From the IMG/VR virus record IMGVR_UViG_3300046167_000986, positions 1 to 36,994 of that record: 36,994 nucleotides of DNA; one strand, given 5' to 3'. Numbering within the stretch: the stretch's first letter is position 1; each line of letters opens with the position of its first letter. Positions 1-6,903 of the stretch are shown in pieces. A program made the position numbers and the translations under genes. The DNA comes from a virus. Under the pieces are notes generated by a model, which saw nothing but the letters and a program-made list of their open reading frames with translations, was not told where the DNA came from and searched no databases.

Positions 1-234
1 TTCTTCCGGCAGCGTCTCTAATCCAGAGTAGGCTCTGAGCAGCGATTGCTCTTCGGCCTTCGTCTCGCAGAGATACTTCATCAGGCGGGTGAGCGTGACC
101 TGACGGGGACGCGTCTGGCCGTTGAGCAAACGGCTAATCGATGTCGTGGTCAGCCCCGTCTCAGCGGATAACTGGACGCCCGTCACTCCTTTCAGCTCCA
201 TTAAATGGCGCAAGGTATCTCCAAATCTCTTCAT
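1..234 (-). CDS. XRE-family HTH transcriptional regulator (partial)
   Basis: The gene runs leftward off the window edge, so only its first 78 codons are visible, starting at the ATG complement at 232-234. Residues 1-60 form a typical XRE/Cro-CI helix-turn-helix: a first helix FGDTLRHLMELKG, then QLSAETGLTTTSISRLLNGQ as the turn and recognition helix, then a third helix ending LMKYLCET. It is divergent from the gene at 329, with 94 bases between the starts. That layout is usual for a phage or prophage repressor controlling an early promoter. A role as lysogeny repressor is inference, because the C-terminal part is missing and a host regulator is possible. Confidence 0.8.
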   Translation of the reverse strand, partial: MKRFGDTLRHLMELKGVTGVQLSAETGLTTTSISRLLNGQTRPRQVTLTRLMKYLCETKAEEQSLLRAYSGLETLPEE

Positions 235-258
235 GTGGCGACAGAATCTAAAAATGTT

Positions 259-295
259 AATCGATTGACAAGCATTAAATCAAAAAGACAATAAT
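259..295 (+). promoter_or_regulatory. Putative promoter with overlapping operator-like palindrome
   Basis: TTGACA at 265-270 and AATAAT at 290-295 are separated by 19 bases, slightly longer than the ideal 17. An 8-base palindrome AATCGATT (259-266) overlaps the -35 box and could be a repressor site. On the other strand TTGTCA (267-272) may be part of the promoter of the divergent XRE gene. The region is clearly AT-richer than its surroundings. The expected transcript start is about 302, some 27 bases before the ATG at 329. Confidence 0.5.
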
Positions 296-328
296 CCACA
301 TTTAAGTCAAAACCTTTAGAACCCATAC

Positions 329-1462
329 ATGGCCCAGATCAAACACCGTCCCTTTAATGCCGATCGCTTCCTTGATAAGTTCAGGGGAAACGAGGCTGCC
401 CTGACGGCATACCTTGGGCTCTGGGACGGCCTGATTCCGGGCCTGCCCGAGCCATTCGAAGTCGATGCCTTCAAGGATTTTCTAAAAACGCCGCCCGAAG
501 ACTGCCGCCCCTTTGAGGAAATGGTCGAAGGCCTCTACCAAGCTTACGACCTATGCACGCCGCAGGGCGACGAGCTGATGCACGAGGCCGCCGAAACCAA
601 TCGCTCGCCACTGGCCGCTGTCCACGATGTGCCCCGCGAAATCTTCGCGCTCCGGCTTCGGACGGAAGACTACGTCACTTTCGAACTCGCCAGTAACCTC
701 CTAACCGTTCTGCACGTCGACCAGTTTGCCACTTTCAAGGGCAAGGAAGCACGAGCCGTCGAAGACGTGGATGCGGTCGTCGAAGCACTCAAGACCGAGC
801 TTCAATCACTCTTCAGCGACCGCAAAGGCAGTGACAAGGTCTTGGTCAAATACTTCGCCGATGGCGACATCCTGAACTTTATCATCTATCACGAAGAACG
901 GGTGAAGGCGGAGATCCAGCTACAGGAAGACGGCACGACGCTGACCGTCCAACCACTGATCTTCCGCCCCGCACGCCAGGATTTTATCTCTTACTTCCCG
1001 GACGAGGGTAAAATCCAGATCGACAACCCCAGCGAGAAGGAGCGCGAATCGATGCGCAAAGCCTTTGGCGAAGTCTGTTTGGGCGATGCCGAGTTCTTTG
1101 AGGAAGAAGGCTCCGATGCCACAGTCGATCTCTCTGCGCTGGCCAGTCCTGACTTTGATTTCCAGCTCGATGATGGTGATACGGCGAAACTCACGGAAAT
1201 CATCTATAAGCTGCCGCAACAGCACGCACCGACATTCTCGATTCGCTCCAAGGATGCATTCGCAACACTGGAAATGAATGGCATGCGTGCCGCCCTCGAA
1301 GACGCCGACATCCAGTCTGCAAAAATCAAACTGGTGCTGCCCGGCAACAGACGAGGCAAAACAATAACACTGAAGCCGCCCAACCGGCTGAGCTTTAACC
1401 GCTCGACTCAGGCCGACCGAGTCATGGACTACCTGAGTCGCTGGAATCTGGTCGAAGAGTGA
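329..1462 (+). CDS. Hypothetical protein, first gene of early unit
   Basis: This 377-residue soluble, acidic protein belongs to no family I recognise. It has no signal peptide or membrane segment. The middle (about residues 165-225) looks like alternating strands, with FIIYHEERVKAEIQLQEDG, and an acidic stretch FFEEEGSDATVDLSAL follows near 255-270. It lies right after the divergent promoter and overlaps the next gene by four bases, so the two are probably co-translated. There is no clear ribosome binding site before the ATG. Position suggests an early phage function such as lysogeny control, host takeover or immunity, but nothing in the sequence proves it. Confidence 0.65.
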   Translation: MAQIKHRPFNADRFLDKFRGNEAALTAYLGLWDGLIPGLPEPFEVDAFKDFLKTPPEDCRPFEEMVEGLYQAYDLCTPQGDELMHEAAETNRSPLAAVHDVPREIFALRLRTEDYVTFELASNLLTVLHVDQFATFKGKEARAVEDVDAVVEALKTELQSLFSDRKGSDKVLVKYFADGDILNFIIYHEERVKAEIQLQEDGTTLTVQPLIFRPARQDFISYFPDEGKIQIDNPSEKERESMRKAFGEVCLGDAEFFEEEGSDATVDLSALASPDFDFQLDDGDTAKLTEIIYKLPQQHAPTFSIRSKDAFATLEMNGMRAALEDADIQSAKIKLVLPGNRRGKTITLKPPNRLSFNRSTQADRVMDYLSRWNLVEE

Positions 1463-2571
1463 GCGACTTCTGGCAGTTCTTCTACGGGCGACTGGCTACG
1501 GTAAAGCAGTCCCTTTTCAGGCTTCGCGAGCTGGAGACTTTTCCTGAAGAATCATGGCAACCCTTGCTCGATGCCAAGATTCTCATGCGTGCCGGTGATC
1601 CGGAAAGCATTGTCGATGCAAGGGGCGTCGAACTGACCCTTCGCCGAAGCGGCGAGAGTATTTTTGGCATCGACGAATCCGAAGAAGTGCCCGCCATTTA
1701 TCCGCTGGAAGCCGCCGATGTCGTTCACTACGGTGTGAGCGTCTCGGCGCTGCTGAAGAAGCTGCGTCAGGCAAATTCCATCAAAGGCAGCGGGAGCGAA
1801 GAAGAGAACGGGCTGTATTACATCGGCAACAAAAGCTCCGCCGAGACCGGCGACTGCCGAGTTTATCTGGCTCTTGGATGCAGCTCGCCTGAAACGGTGG
1901 AAGCGCGGCTTCATGCTTTGGTTGATCCAACATCGGCGGCGGTGGTCGTTTTGCCTCAAGACATCGGCATGGGACACAGTGCGAAGCTCTCAAGCCTCGG
2001 AGTGTTCGTCGCAACATTGGATGCCGACCTTGAAATTCATTGGCCGCAGAACATTCAGCTCAGCCCGCAAATGCAGAACACCCTTAATCGCGAGCTGGTT
2101 GGCAAAGTAGATGCAGGTTTGAAGCAAGTGGGCGTAAACATATCAGAACTCAAGGGAGAGAACGATCTGCTGAAATCAGCACTGGCCGACAAGATGACGC
2201 ATTTGGCGAATGAAGTGGAGCCGGAGTATTACACATGGATGATGCATGTGCTGGCAACGGGATCGGTCAGCGGTGCCGCAAAGTTGGTCGGCATGGCCAA
2301 TTCGACATTCACTGATAAACTGAAAGCTTACCGTGCCCGAGGCGGTGTCTACGAAACCTTGTTCCAGATCCATGAAGTGCGCCGTCGCACCATGGGCACC
2401 AAGAAAGTAGAGCGTTACAATGATATGTATGCCGCACACCAGCAGAGCGAATCAGCCAACGACAGCGATTTGCTTCGCGATGTGTTCGAGGCCTTCCGCG
2501 ATCAGAACAGCGCAAACTGGGATGCGATCCGAAATGAGATGCTGGAAGTCTTGCAGGACGTCGTTCCGTAA
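1459..2571 (+). CDS. HTH-containing protein of unknown function
   Basis: The gene starts with GTG overlapping the previous stop (GTGA). The product has 370 residues. About residues 260-295 read as a helix-turn-helix of the Fis/HTH_8 kind: VLATGSVSGAAKLVGMANS followed by TFTDKLKAYRARGG. The N-terminal 240 residues are not recognisable, and a segment near 155-180 (TSAAVVVLPQDIGMGHS) looks like a Rossmann-type strand-turn. It is likely a DNA-binding regulator working with the protein encoded immediately upstream. A phage early regulator or a two-gene defence or exclusion unit are both possible; the sequence does not decide. Confidence 0.65.
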   Translation: MSDFWQFFYGRLATVKQSLFRLRELETFPEESWQPLLDAKILMRAGDPESIVDARGVELTLRRSGESIFGIDESEEVPAIYPLEAADVVHYGVSVSALLKKLRQANSIKGSGSEEENGLYYIGNKSSAETGDCRVYLALGCSSPETVEARLHALVDPTSAAVVVLPQDIGMGHSAKLSSLGVFVATLDADLEIHWPQNIQLSPQMQNTLNRELVGKVDAGLKQVGVNISELKGENDLLKSALADKMTHLANEVEPEYYTWMMHVLATGSVSGAAKLVGMANSTFTDKLKAYRARGGVYETLFQIHEVRRRTMGTKKVERYNDMYAAHQQSESANDSDLLRDVFEAFRDQNSANWDAIRNEMLEVLQDVVP

Positions 2572-2611
2572 AAATCGCCGTAAGCCATTTAATTTTTACA
2601 AGTCACCGATT

Positions 2612-2692
2612 GAGAGGAGGTTGCCAATGCGCCTTCTCTTTTTTTGGGCGTATTTCCGGAAGCCCACGGCGGTTGTTGAACGCAATTCAACA
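2612..2692 (+). promoter_or_regulatory. Leader region: strong SD, short ORF start and inverted repeat
   Basis: The strongest Shine-Dalgarno sequence in this part of the window, GAGAGGAGG (2612-2620), is six bases before an ATG at 2627. That ATG opens a 73-codon frame (2627-2848) which runs into the next gene out of frame. The frame looks like a leader or shadow rather than a folded protein. A run of seven T (2639-2645) follows a weak imperfect stem. A perfect 7-bp inverted repeat TGTTGAA/TTCAACA (2674-2680, 2686-2692) sits six bases before the ATG at 2698 and could be an operator. Function is inferred only from arrangement. Confidence 0.3.
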
Positions 2693-2697
2693 CCACC

Positions 2698-2991
2698 ATG
2701 GAAATCTCAGAAACAACCACAGCCGAGCGAAGAGTCGCCGAGAGCATTACCGGGCCAAAGTTGCCTGCTCCCGCCGTCAAAGCCTGTTTCTTCGTCGGCG
2801 AACTTGCTGATCGCTGGCAAGTCCATCCCGAGAGCATCCGGCGGCTGATTCGAGAGAAGAAGCTGAAGACGCTCTCTGGCTTCCGCCCATACCGGATCAC
2901 TTTTGACGAAGTGCGCCGCTATGAGTGCCTCGATGAGGCCGAGGCAATGCGAAACGAATACCTCGCTCGCCGGAAGGGAGGCCGCCGATGA
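2698..2991 (+). CDS. Excisionase/MerR-like HTH DNA-binding protein
   Basis: This small protein has 97 residues. Residues 32-75 match the helix-turn-helix typical of excisionases and helix-turn-helix 17 proteins: FFVGELADRWQVHPESIRRL, then a basic loop and YRITFDEVRRY. The short N-terminal tail is disordered-looking. The gene overlaps the next one by four bases, and an inverted repeat lies just upstream of its start. It could regulate the early operon or act as an excisionase, but no integrase is present in the window, so the regulator role is favoured. Confidence 0.75.
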   Translation: MEISETTTAERRVAESITGPKLPAPAVKACFFVGELADRWQVHPESIRRLIREKKLKTLSGFRPYRITFDEVRRYECLDEAEAMRNEYLARRKGGRR

Positions 2992-3452
2992 GCCGCCGCA
3001 ACGACGAACACCGCATTCAGGCGGCTCTGTTCAAATGGGCGAAGTGTGCCTCGGCGAAGCACCCCGGACTCAAACTGATGTTCGCTATCCCGAATGGCGG
3101 TGCCCGTGACGCGATCACCGGCGCGATGCTAAAGCGCGAAGGCGTAAAGCCTGGCGTGCCCGACATCTTCCTGCCGCTGCCAGTCGGCAACTACCACGGG
3201 CTCTTCATCGAACTGAAGACTGCGAAAGGCAGCCCCTCCCCAGAGCAACGCGAGTGGCTGATGCGCCTACGCAATCGCGGCTACGCCGCCGTGCTCTGCC
3301 GGGGCTTCGATGAGGCTATTGACACAATTTCCCGCTACGTCGCGGGGCAGGCAGTGCCTGCTTCCAAGAAGGGGCAAGACCCTAAGCCGCGATGCGGCAA
3401 CCCCATTTCGCCCGACGACACCGGGCTCAACTCGAAATCCAAGCGCAAATAA
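2988..3452 (+). CDS. VRR-NUC domain nuclease
   Basis: This 154-residue protein carries the compact PD-(D/E)XK fold of VRR-NUC nucleases. GVPDIF has the metal-binding Asp59, FIELKT gives Glu75 and Lys77, and the family signature PEQREWL follows. Proteins of this family are common in phage replication modules and in FAN1, where they cleave branched or flapped DNA. The C-terminal 35 residues are basic and probably flexible. It is translationally linked to the gene before it (ATGA overlap) and separated by two bases from the ATPase after it, fitting a role in recombination or replication intermediates. Confidence 0.88.
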   Translation: MSRRNDEHRIQAALFKWAKCASAKHPGLKLMFAIPNGGARDAITGAMLKREGVKPGVPDIFLPLPVGNYHGLFIELKTAKGSPSPEQREWLMRLRNRGYAAVLCRGFDEAIDTISRYVAGQAVPASKKGQDPKPRCGNPISPDDTGLNSKSKRK

Positions 3453-3454
3453 TT

Positions 3455-4456
3455 ATGCAAGACGACAAGACAACCGGCCTCCCACTGATCTGTGGCAAGG
3501 TCTCAAAACCACAGCGGGTCGTAATCTATGGCCCGGAAGGCATCGGCAAGAGCACGCTCTCCGCCGCCTTCCCTGAACCGGTCTTCCTCGATACCGAGGG
3601 CGGCACTATCCACCTCAACGTCACCCGCTTTCCAAAGCCTGAGACTTGGGAAGACGTGTTGAGCTTCATCAGTCAGCTCAGCCAGACCAAAAACGACTTC
3701 AAAACACTCGTCGTCGATACGGTCGACTGGCTGGAGCGCCTCTTGGTCGAGCACATCTGCCGAAAATCGCACAAGGACGGCATTGAGGATTTCGGCTACG
3801 GCAAGGGCTATACCTATCTCGCTGAAGAGTTCTCACGATTCCTTCAGAGTCTCGAAGCACTTCGTGAGCGCGGCATGAATCTGGTGATGGTGGCTCACTC
3901 GACCATTCGGAAGTTCGAGCAGCCTGATGCTGCCGGCGCTTATGATCGCTACGAGCTGAAGCTCTCCAAGCAATGTGCTCCCCTACTCAAGGAATGGTGC
4001 GATCTGCTTCTGTTCGTGAACTATTTCACCAAGGTCACGGAGAAAGACGGCAAGCAGAAGGCTGTCGGCGGCAAGGAACGACGTATCTACACCTCCCACT
4101 GCGCGGCCTTCGATGCGAAGAACCGCCACGAACTGGATGATGTGCTGCCGATGGAGTTTAAGTCCATAGCCCACGTCATCCCGGCAACTGTTTCCAAAAC
4201 GGAAAAGGTTCAACCTGCGAAGACGCCCCCCGCGAAACCAGCCGACTCAGGCAAGCCCGTAACAGCCCAACAGATCGAGAACATCCAATCGCTCTGGAAG
4301 CGACTCAACTACGGTCCCGAGCAGATGACCAAGCTCTTTGCGTGGCTCGATGCCGAGGCCCTCGAAGGTGCGGAGCACTGGAAAGACCTCACGATGGATC
4401 AGGCCGCTCGCGCCATTGGTTTTCTCTCCAAGAAAGCCAGAAAGGAGGCCACATGA
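3455..4456 (+). CDS. Sak4-like RecA-fold AAA ATPase (phage nucleotide-binding protein)
   Basis: The product has 333 residues when started at ATG 3455, two bases after the previous stop. The frame is open further upstream but that part overlaps the nuclease. Walker A is GPEGIGKS (26-33) and Walker B is TLVVDT with Asp88; VMVAHS near residue 149 looks like the sensor strand. This is the AAA_24/Sak4 group, phage single-strand annealing and RecA-like ATPases that usually work with an SSB. An SSB-like DUF669 protein is encoded two genes downstream, which supports this role. The last 70 residues form a separate small helical domain after a Pro/Ala linker. Confidence 0.85.
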   Translation: MQDDKTTGLPLICGKVSKPQRVVIYGPEGIGKSTLSAAFPEPVFLDTEGGTIHLNVTRFPKPETWEDVLSFISQLSQTKNDFKTLVVDTVDWLERLLVEHICRKSHKDGIEDFGYGKGYTYLAEEFSRFLQSLEALRERGMNLVMVAHSTIRKFEQPDAAGAYDRYELKLSKQCAPLLKEWCDLLLFVNYFTKVTEKDGKQKAVGGKERRIYTSHCAAFDAKNRHELDDVLPMEFKSIAHVIPATVSKTEKVQPAKTPPAKPADSGKPVTAQQIENIQSLWKRLNYGPEQMTKLFAWLDAEALEGAEHWKDLTMDQAARAIGFLSKKARKEAT

Positions 4457-4977
4457 AGCTCTACGAAGCCTATTTTGAAATCGAGCAGCTGTGGATGCAG
4501 GTCGAGGACATCCTGACGGGCGATACTACCGAAGGTCCTGACGGTCTGCCAGTCGACGCCAACATGGCACTGGACTGGATCGAGGAAGCACTCAGCAAAA
4601 TCGAAGACGAGCGGGACGAAAAGGCCATCCGCATCGCCTGCCTGATTAAGAACTTCCGCGCCGAAGCTGCCGCGCTCAAAGCAGAGAAGCTCCGTCTACA
4701 GAAGCGCCAACAGGCTGCGGACAAGACCGTCCAGCGCCTCACTCACTACCTGGAGCAGTTCCTCGAACCGGGCACCAAGATTAAGGACGCCCGTGCTGTG
4801 ATCGGCTGGCGTAAGTCGGAGTCGGTCCACTGCTGGAGCGATCCGCAGATGCTCCCCGCGGCCTTCCAGCGCGTGAAGGTCGAGGCAGATATTTCAGCCA
4901 TCAAGACGGCCCTCAAATCCGGTCAGGACGTGGCCGGCACCGAACTTCAAACCAAGCAAAACATTCAGATCAAGTAA
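4453..4977 (+). CDS. Siphovirus Gp157-like protein
   Basis: This 174-residue protein has a central coiled coil (about 55-110) rich in Glu, Lys and Ala and a C-terminal small beta domain, VIGWRKSESVHCW followed by VEADISAIKTALKSG. This is the layout of the Siphovirus Gp157 family, found in phage replication blocks and linked in Streptococcus to phage resistance. Its biochemical role is not established. The start at 4453 is chosen because AAAGGAGG (4441-4448) is well spaced before it and ATG overlaps the previous stop. Confidence 0.8.
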   Translation: MKLYEAYFEIEQLWMQVEDILTGDTTEGPDGLPVDANMALDWIEEALSKIEDERDEKAIRIACLIKNFRAEAAALKAEKLRLQKRQQAADKTVQRLTHYLEQFLEPGTKIKDARAVIGWRKSESVHCWSDPQMLPAAFQRVKVEADISAIKTALKSGQDVAGTELQTKQNIQIK

Positions 4978-4979
4978 CC

Positions 4980-5408
4980 ATGAAATACACTTCGCAAAAC
5001 GCAGACAACTTCCCACGCTTCGTCCAACCGGGCGACTACCTAGTCACGGTCATCGAGGCCTCCGAGACGTTCTCGAAGGCCGGTGACGAGATGATCAAGC
5101 TCAAGCTCGAAGTCGAGGAACACGGGGTCCATCTCTTCGACTACCTCGTCGCAACCGAATCCAGCTTCTGGAAGATCGATACCTTTCGCAAGGCCATCGG
5201 TGAATCCGTCGTCGAGGGCGAGGAAGTGGAACTGAGCGCCTCCGAAATCGAAGGCCGACAAGGCTACGCCCGACTCAAGGTCGAGGAGTATCAGGGCAAG
5301 AAAAATAACAAGGTGGAACTCTGGCTCACCGACCGTGCGCCGAAAACCACTGCCAAGAAAACCCCGCCAGCCGAGGCAGCAGAGGAGGATGACAATGAGC
5401 CATTTTAA
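4980..5408 (+). CDS. DUF669 protein, probable phage single-stranded DNA-binding protein
   Basis: The product has 142 residues. The body (1-110) matches DUF669 phage proteins: FVQPGDYLVTVIEASET, KLEVEEHGVHLFDYLV, then FRKAIGESVVEGEEV. The tail is disordered and acidic, ending DDNEPF, which closely resembles the DDDIPF tip by which bacterial SSB recruits partner enzymes. With a Sak4-like ATPase, a helicase and a primase encoded nearby, this is most likely the phage SSB. DNA binding is inferred from family and tail rather than shown. It overlaps the helicase gene by 14 bases. Confidence 0.82.
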   Translation: MKYTSQNADNFPRFVQPGDYLVTVIEASETFSKAGDEMIKLKLEVEEHGVHLFDYLVATESSFWKIDTFRKAIGESVVEGEEVELSASEIEGRQGYARLKVEEYQGKKNNKVELWLTDRAPKTTAKKTPPAEAAEEDDNEPF

Positions 5409-6903
5409 TCTGCGCCCCTATCAGACGGAGTTCCTCGATGCAGTGCGACGTGACTTCCGGGAGCATGACCATGTTCTCGGGGTTGCGGCCACCGGTGCGG
5501 GCAAGACGATCTTGGCCTCTGAACTCATGCGTGGCTGGAAAGGCAATTGCCTCTTTCTGGCCGATGCTCAAGAGCTGGTTCGCCAGAACGCCGATAAGTT
5601 CTTCCGCTACGCCGGTGAATTCGCGGGCGTCGAAATGGCTGACTCCAAGGCCTTGCTCGGTGACCGTGTGGTGATTGCCACGACACAGAGCATCAGTCGC
5701 CGACTCGATAAATGGCCGCGGGATTACTTCAGCCTGATCGTCGTTGACGAAGCTCATCGCAACACGCTCGGCGCGATGGCCGCTCAAGTGCTGCTTCATT
5801 TCGAATCGGCCAAGGTGCTTGGCGTGACCGCGACACCGTTTCGCTCCGACCGTCGTCAACTCGGCAGTTTCTACGAGAAGATTTCCGTGGAGATTGGACT
5901 GGCCCGGCTCATCAAAGAAAACTGGCTCTCGCGCATCGTGATCAAGAGCGTGCCGCTGCCCGTTGACTTATCCGCAGTTCGGACGACCGCAGGCGATTAC
6001 AACGAAGGCGATCTCGGGCATGCCATTGAGCCCCACCTACGGGAAGCTGCGAAGCTTATCGCCGAACATGCCGCTGGGCGTCGCACCGTTGCTTTTCTTC
6101 CACTCATTGCTACGAGCAAGAAGTTTGTCGAGGCGTGCAACGAGGAAGGCATCCGGGCGGTGCATGTCGATGGTAACGACCGTGAAGGCCTCCGTGCTTA
6201 CGAGCGCGGCGAGTTTCAACTCGTATCCAATGCGTCACTACTGAGCACAGGATGGGATCATCCGCAAACCGACTGCGTCTTTATCCTGCGTCCGACCAAG
6301 AGCCTGTCACTGTTCCAGCAAATGGTGGGACGCGGCACCCGCATTGCCGACGGAAAAGACAATTTGCTTCTGCTAGATCCGCTTTTCCTGACCGACGACC
6401 ATTCGCTCATCAAGCCAGCACGCCTCTTGGCGCACTCGGAAGATGAAGCCGAGGAACTGAACGAGCTACTGGAATGCGGCGGCGAAATCGACCTGCTTGA
6501 CGCCGAGGAAGAAGCACAGGAGGTGCGCCAATCTAAGCTGGAAGAAAAGCTCAAGCTGGCCGCCAAGCGCAAGGCCCGCACCATCGACGCGATTGAATTC
6601 TGTCTCAGCCTCCGTGCCGTCGAACTGGCTGATTACGAACCGGAGCTCTCATGGGAAGGCAAGCCACCCAGCGACCGTCAACTCGAAGCACTGGAAAAAG
6701 CAGGCTTTGATACCGATTGCGTCAGCTGCCGTGGGCATGCCTCCAAGATCCTCGACCTGCTCTTCACTCGTCGCGAGCACGGCCTAGCCACACCGAAACA
6801 GCTCAGCTGGCTGCGTAAGCTCCGGTATCCTAAAGCCGAACTGGCGACCTTCGAGGAAGCGCAATCCTTCCTCAATCAACAATTCAACCGAAAGGCTGGC
6901 TGA
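5395..6903 (+). CDS. Superfamily 2 DEAD/DEAH-type DNA helicase
   Basis: The start at 5395 is preferred because AGAGGAGG (5381-5388) is six bases before it, giving 502 residues. SF2 motifs are in order: Q-like LRPYQ (6-10), motif I AATGAGKT (31-38), motif II DEAH (118-121), motif III TATP (145-148) and motif VI QMVGRGTRI near 315-323. The C-terminal 110 residues add a charged coiled region and a small helical domain, as in phage RecG/UvsW-like helicases. It probably unwinds or remodels DNA at replication or recombination intermediates. It ends on the first base of the next start codon. Confidence 0.9.
   Translation: MSHFNLRPYQTEFLDAVRRDFREHDHVLGVAATGAGKTILASELMRGWKGNCLFLADAQELVRQNADKFFRYAGEFAGVEMADSKALLGDRVVIATTQSISRRLDKWPRDYFSLIVVDEAHRNTLGAMAAQVLLHFESAKVLGVTATPFRSDRRQLGSFYEKISVEIGLARLIKENWLSRIVIKSVPLPVDLSAVRTTAGDYNEGDLGHAIEPHLREAAKLIAEHAAGRRTVAFLPLIATSKKFVEACNEEGIRAVHVDGNDREGLRAYERGEFQLVSNASLLSTGWDHPQTDCVFILRPTKSLSLFQQMVGRGTRIADGKDNLLLLDPLFLTDDHSLIKPARLLAHSEDEAEELNELLECGGEIDLLDAEEEAQEVRQSKLEEKLKLAAKRKARTIDAIEFCLSLRAVELADYEPELSWEGKPPSDRQLEALEKAGFDTDCVSCRGHASKILDLLFTRREHGLATPKQLSWLRKLRYPKAELATFEEAQSFLNQQFNRKAG

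Noticed and set aside
2420-2848. Open frame of 142 codons as a gene
   Set aside because: It overlaps the HTH gene 1459-2571 and the excisionase-like gene 2698-2991 out of frame and its text is shadow-like. Only the ATG at 2627 with its SD is noted.
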